64,000 nucleotides of DNA from a virus: positions 16,171-80,170 of the IMG/VR virus record IMGVR_UViG_3300020020_000001. One strand, 5' to 3'. Shown here one piece after another: positions 61,855 to 64,000 of this stretch. A program made the translations under genes and the position numbers. The notes beneath the pieces were generated by a model, which was not told the origin of the DNA, ran no database searches, and saw only the letters and a list, made by a program, of their open reading frames with translations. Each line of letters begins with the position of its first letter. The stretch's first letter is position 1.

Positions 61855-62031
61855 CTACTTTGTCCGCCATGTCCCGTCTTGGTAGTCGCAGTCCGTGATG
61901 CCCGAATCCTCCGTGATTGCGTGACATACGGCTTTTGAGTGGCTATTTGCCACTGTGACCCATATGTCCACAACCACCAGAATCGCCAGAATCACGAGCA
62001 TTGCTACCAATGCCTGGTATGTGCGTTTCAT
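61855..62031 (-). CDS. Small membrane protein (58 aa)
   Basis: Start MKRTYQALVAMLVILAIL (62031), overlapping the upstream stop. One transmembrane helix at residues about 6-28, then CHAITEDSGITDCDYQDG (two Cys, probably outside). Signal-anchor type. Confidence 0.55.
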   Translation of the reverse strand: MKRTYQALVAMLVILAILVVVDIWVTVANSHSKAVCHAITEDSGITDCDYQDGTWRTK

Positions 62032-62270
62032 GCAGAAACCGCCCTTTCGCCTCGAATGTCCGCCATGCGCATTTCGTCTCGCTTTGTCCAAATTGCCCTA
62101 CTTGTGGCCAAAGCGTCCGTGTCGTCCGTTACGCCACATGCGACTACGTTTGTGTAGATTTCCTCCATTGTGTCGGAAATGTCCAAAACGGCCGCTATGA
62201 GCGATACGACTGACTTGTGTACTTTGCCTTCTGGGTAGGGGTTTGGCCAGATTTGAGCCCAAATGTCCAT
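62028..62270 (-). CDS. Hypothetical protein (80 aa)
   Basis: MDIWAQIWPNPYPEGKVHKS then a helix (SLIAAVLDISDTMEEIYTNV). Overlaps the next gene (ATGA). The pair is bracketed by a 28-bp inverted repeat (61812/62295). Confidence 0.5.
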   Translation of the reverse strand: MDIWAQIWPNPYPEGKVHKSVVSLIAAVLDISDTMEEIYTNVVACGVTDDTDALATSRAIWTKRDEMRMADIRGERAVSA

Positions 62271-62518
62271 TTTGGTCTCCCATGTCCGTTAAGTCGGACA
62301 TATCCTCTTAGCCCGGGATAATCCGGCTTTGTCCACGTACGCCCCCCTCTGTCACTGAATGTCCGCTTTTGTCGGAAATGTGATGAAATTCACCGACTTT
62401 TTGCGAAATGTCCAATTTATGAGGTGTGCATACGCATACGCCACCATAAGGGGATAAATCCCCTCATGCGTGCTAAGCACCCTTTGTCGGGTATGTCCAA
62501 AATGGCTGATTTGTCCGA

Positions 62519-62710
62519 TTAGTCCTCTATGTCGAGATTGTCCGCATCGCCCCATTCGCGCCATTCGCCTCGAATGCCCAAATTGAGCAACATGTCCGCT
62601 CTGTCCATTTCGTCCTCAAGGTCCCTTTCGTCAGAAAAGTCCTCATCGTCCGAAATCTCCCAATTTGCCCACTTTCTGGCGTCTTCGACCACATTGGGAT
62701 CAATGTCCAT
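62519..62710 (-). CDS. Acidic protein (63 aa)
   Basis: MDIDPNVVEDARKWANWEIS, then a run of Asp/Glu/Arg. Bracketed by a 26-bp inverted repeat (62473/62736). Preceded by AAAGGAGGACAAA. Confidence 0.5.
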   Translation of the reverse strand: MDIDPNVVEDARKWANWEISDDEDFSDERDLEDEMDRADMLLNLGIRGEWREWGDADNLDIED

Positions 62711-62808
62711 TTTGTCCTCCTTTGGTAGGTATGTCGGACATACCCGATAAGGAGTGCTTAGTCCGCATTGTCGCTCAAGTCCCTTCTGTCCGGCATGTCG
62801 GTAATGCC

Positions 62809-62985
62809 CTACTTGTCGGCTTTGAGGACTATGTCCTCAATGTCCGTTTCAGGCACCATGTCCACTATGCCGTAACTGTCCCCTCTGCGGAATATGTCCC
62901 GAATCTCTGCATTGTCCGGTTTGGCCGGATTGCCGAAATTGTCCTCATCTGTCTCGATAAGAACCCAAATGGTCGTTTTCGCCAT
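62809..62985 (-). CDS. Hypothetical acidic protein (58 aa)
   Basis: Start MAKTTIWVLIETDEDNFG (62985) after AAAGGAGGCATT. Small ferredoxin-like or beta-alpha-beta character. Last clear gene of the window. Confidence 0.5.
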   Translation of the reverse strand: MAKTTIWVLIETDEDNFGNPAKPDNAEIRDIFRRGDSYGIVDMVPETDIEDIVLKADK

Positions 62986-63029
62986 AATGCCTCCTTTGTC
63001 CGTTTTGGCCGGTTTGTCCGACATGCCGG

Positions 63030-64000
63030 ATAGGAGAGACTTGAGCGCTTTGCCCTATCTATCGCTATTGAGTTGATAAGGAACGATTTGGTGGCATTTC
63101 ACCCGCTACCTCCGGTTTGTCCGAAGTGTCCGGTTTGCCGCCTATCTGCTACTTCCAGTCTACTCCGCCCGGATTATGCCCATATAGTAGGGCAAAGGCG
63201 ACAAATCGGGCATATGAGGCATAATTCGGCCCTGCTATATGGGCACAAAAGAGGACATTTCGGACATGTCGTTTTGTGATTTGGGAGGTTTCAGGACAAA
63301 ACGGACATATGCCCCATAACGAGGGCAAAATGTCCGTTATGCCGGAATATACCACCACATATGGTACAAATCGGACATGATCATGGCACACATATGCCCC
63401 TATATGGGCATAAAAGGGACATAACGGACTACCACAAACCCCCACAAAACGGACATATTCGGAGAGTCCAGACATTTTAGGACAAAACCGGACAAACCAG
63501 GGCAGCGATATGCCCCATATGTCCTTTTGTCATTCGGACATGCGGGTGCATAACCGACATATACCATATGTCCGAATGACAAAACGACAAATCGGGCATT
63601 TCCCCCATACACCCACATATCCGACATACACCCATATGTCCGCCCTGTCCCACCATGCCCGATATGTCCCTTATGCACCATGTGCACCCTATGTCCCATA
63701 TGTCCCACTATGCACCATATAACAGGATATGTCCCCTATGTCCGTTATGCCCTCATTTTATATACCCACATATGCCCATATTATGGGGCAATTTGGACAT
63801 TTTATAACGAAAGTAACTATATTATAACAAAAAGGAAAAATTGGACATTTTGGCAGGTCCTACACGAATCGGTGTGTATTTTTGATGTCAGAAAGTTGAC
63901 ATGTTAATATTTTAAAGAAACGGAAAGTAGTGTTGGAAATCAAACAGTAGACATAGCCCATATCCAGTCGTACTCTGTTCTTGAGGTCTCAGCGCAGGGA
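63030..64000. repeat. TGTCC/GGACA-rich non-coding region
   Basis: About 970 bases with no credible gene. TGTCC or GGACA occurs about 21 times in 63241-63800 (about one is expected), with repeated forms such as CATATGTCC and GGGGCATATG. The last 200 bases are AT-rich with GTTGACATGTTAATATTTTAAAG near 63895. Long near-palindromic runs are seen. It may be a phage end, packaging or origin region. Confidence 0.5.

Noticed and set aside
1-64000. CRISPR array
   Set aside because: No regularly spaced direct repeats of 25-40 bp were seen; the Cas4-like nuclease stands with recombination genes.
1-64000. Insertion sequences or integrase
   Set aside because: No transposase or integrase motif is seen; HNH genes are the only mobile-type genes.

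Overview
The window looks like the middle-to-right part of a large tailed phage (siphovirus) of an actinobacterium, most probably Streptomyces. Three things point there: phage tail, lysis and replication genes; a DUF397 protein and a DUF2637-like (Spd-type) membrane protein, both families typical of Streptomyces; and many GTG and TTG starts. Base composition is well below the usual Streptomyces GC, and 24 tRNA loci are carried. No chromosome-like housekeeping genes are seen. All calls come from reading the sequence; no database was searched.

Layout. (1) 1-8717, plus strand: distal tail and fibre genes, an amidase endolysin, and small membrane and coiled-coil proteins (holin or spanin candidates), closed by a bidirectional terminator at 8733-8762. 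(2) 8768-26011, minus strand: replication and recombination. Here are a RuvC-like nuclease, a uracil-DNA-glycosylase/DNA polymerase I fusion, a primase-helicase, a DUF669-type single-strand-binding partner and a Sak4-like ATPase. They are followed by a MazG-like hydrolase, a Cas4-like nuclease, an SNF2 helicase whose Walker A motif is frameshifted, a ParB-like DGQHR protein and many small proteins. (3) 26065-43816, minus strand: tRNA genes interleaved with small genes, HNH endonucleases, secreted proteins (NlpC/P60 with LysM, an I36-type inhibitor, a beta-helix protein, a lipoprotein-like protein), a Ro60/Rsr (TROVE-vWA) gene and a family of structured RNAs. (4) 44264-55242: small minus-strand genes separated by repeated stem-loops. 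(5) 55243-64000: a few larger genes, then very small genes set in inverted repeats and a sequence very rich in TGTCC/GGACA.

The most unusual content is in region 3. Seven RNAs (37533-42916) share a Y-RNA architecture. Each has a closing stem, a conserved GGGTCG(A/G) 5' strand, a second stem followed by TTATC, and a 3' strand ending in CATATCC or TATATCC. Several carry tRNA-like T, D and acceptor arms in the loop. They lie near a Ro60 gene, and the same two conserved strands recur, in permuted order, over the ribosome-binding site of that gene. I read this as a phage Ro/Y-RNA system with a multi-member Y-RNA set and possible autoregulation.

In the same region nine tRNA genes are followed, after one base, by an ATG or GTG of a small ORF. 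Cleavage at the tRNA 3' end would therefore make leaderless mRNAs. One tRNA gene is interrupted in its anticodon loop by about 393 nt that is mostly an HNH gene. The octamer CCTGTGGG occurs about 37 times where about 2 are expected.
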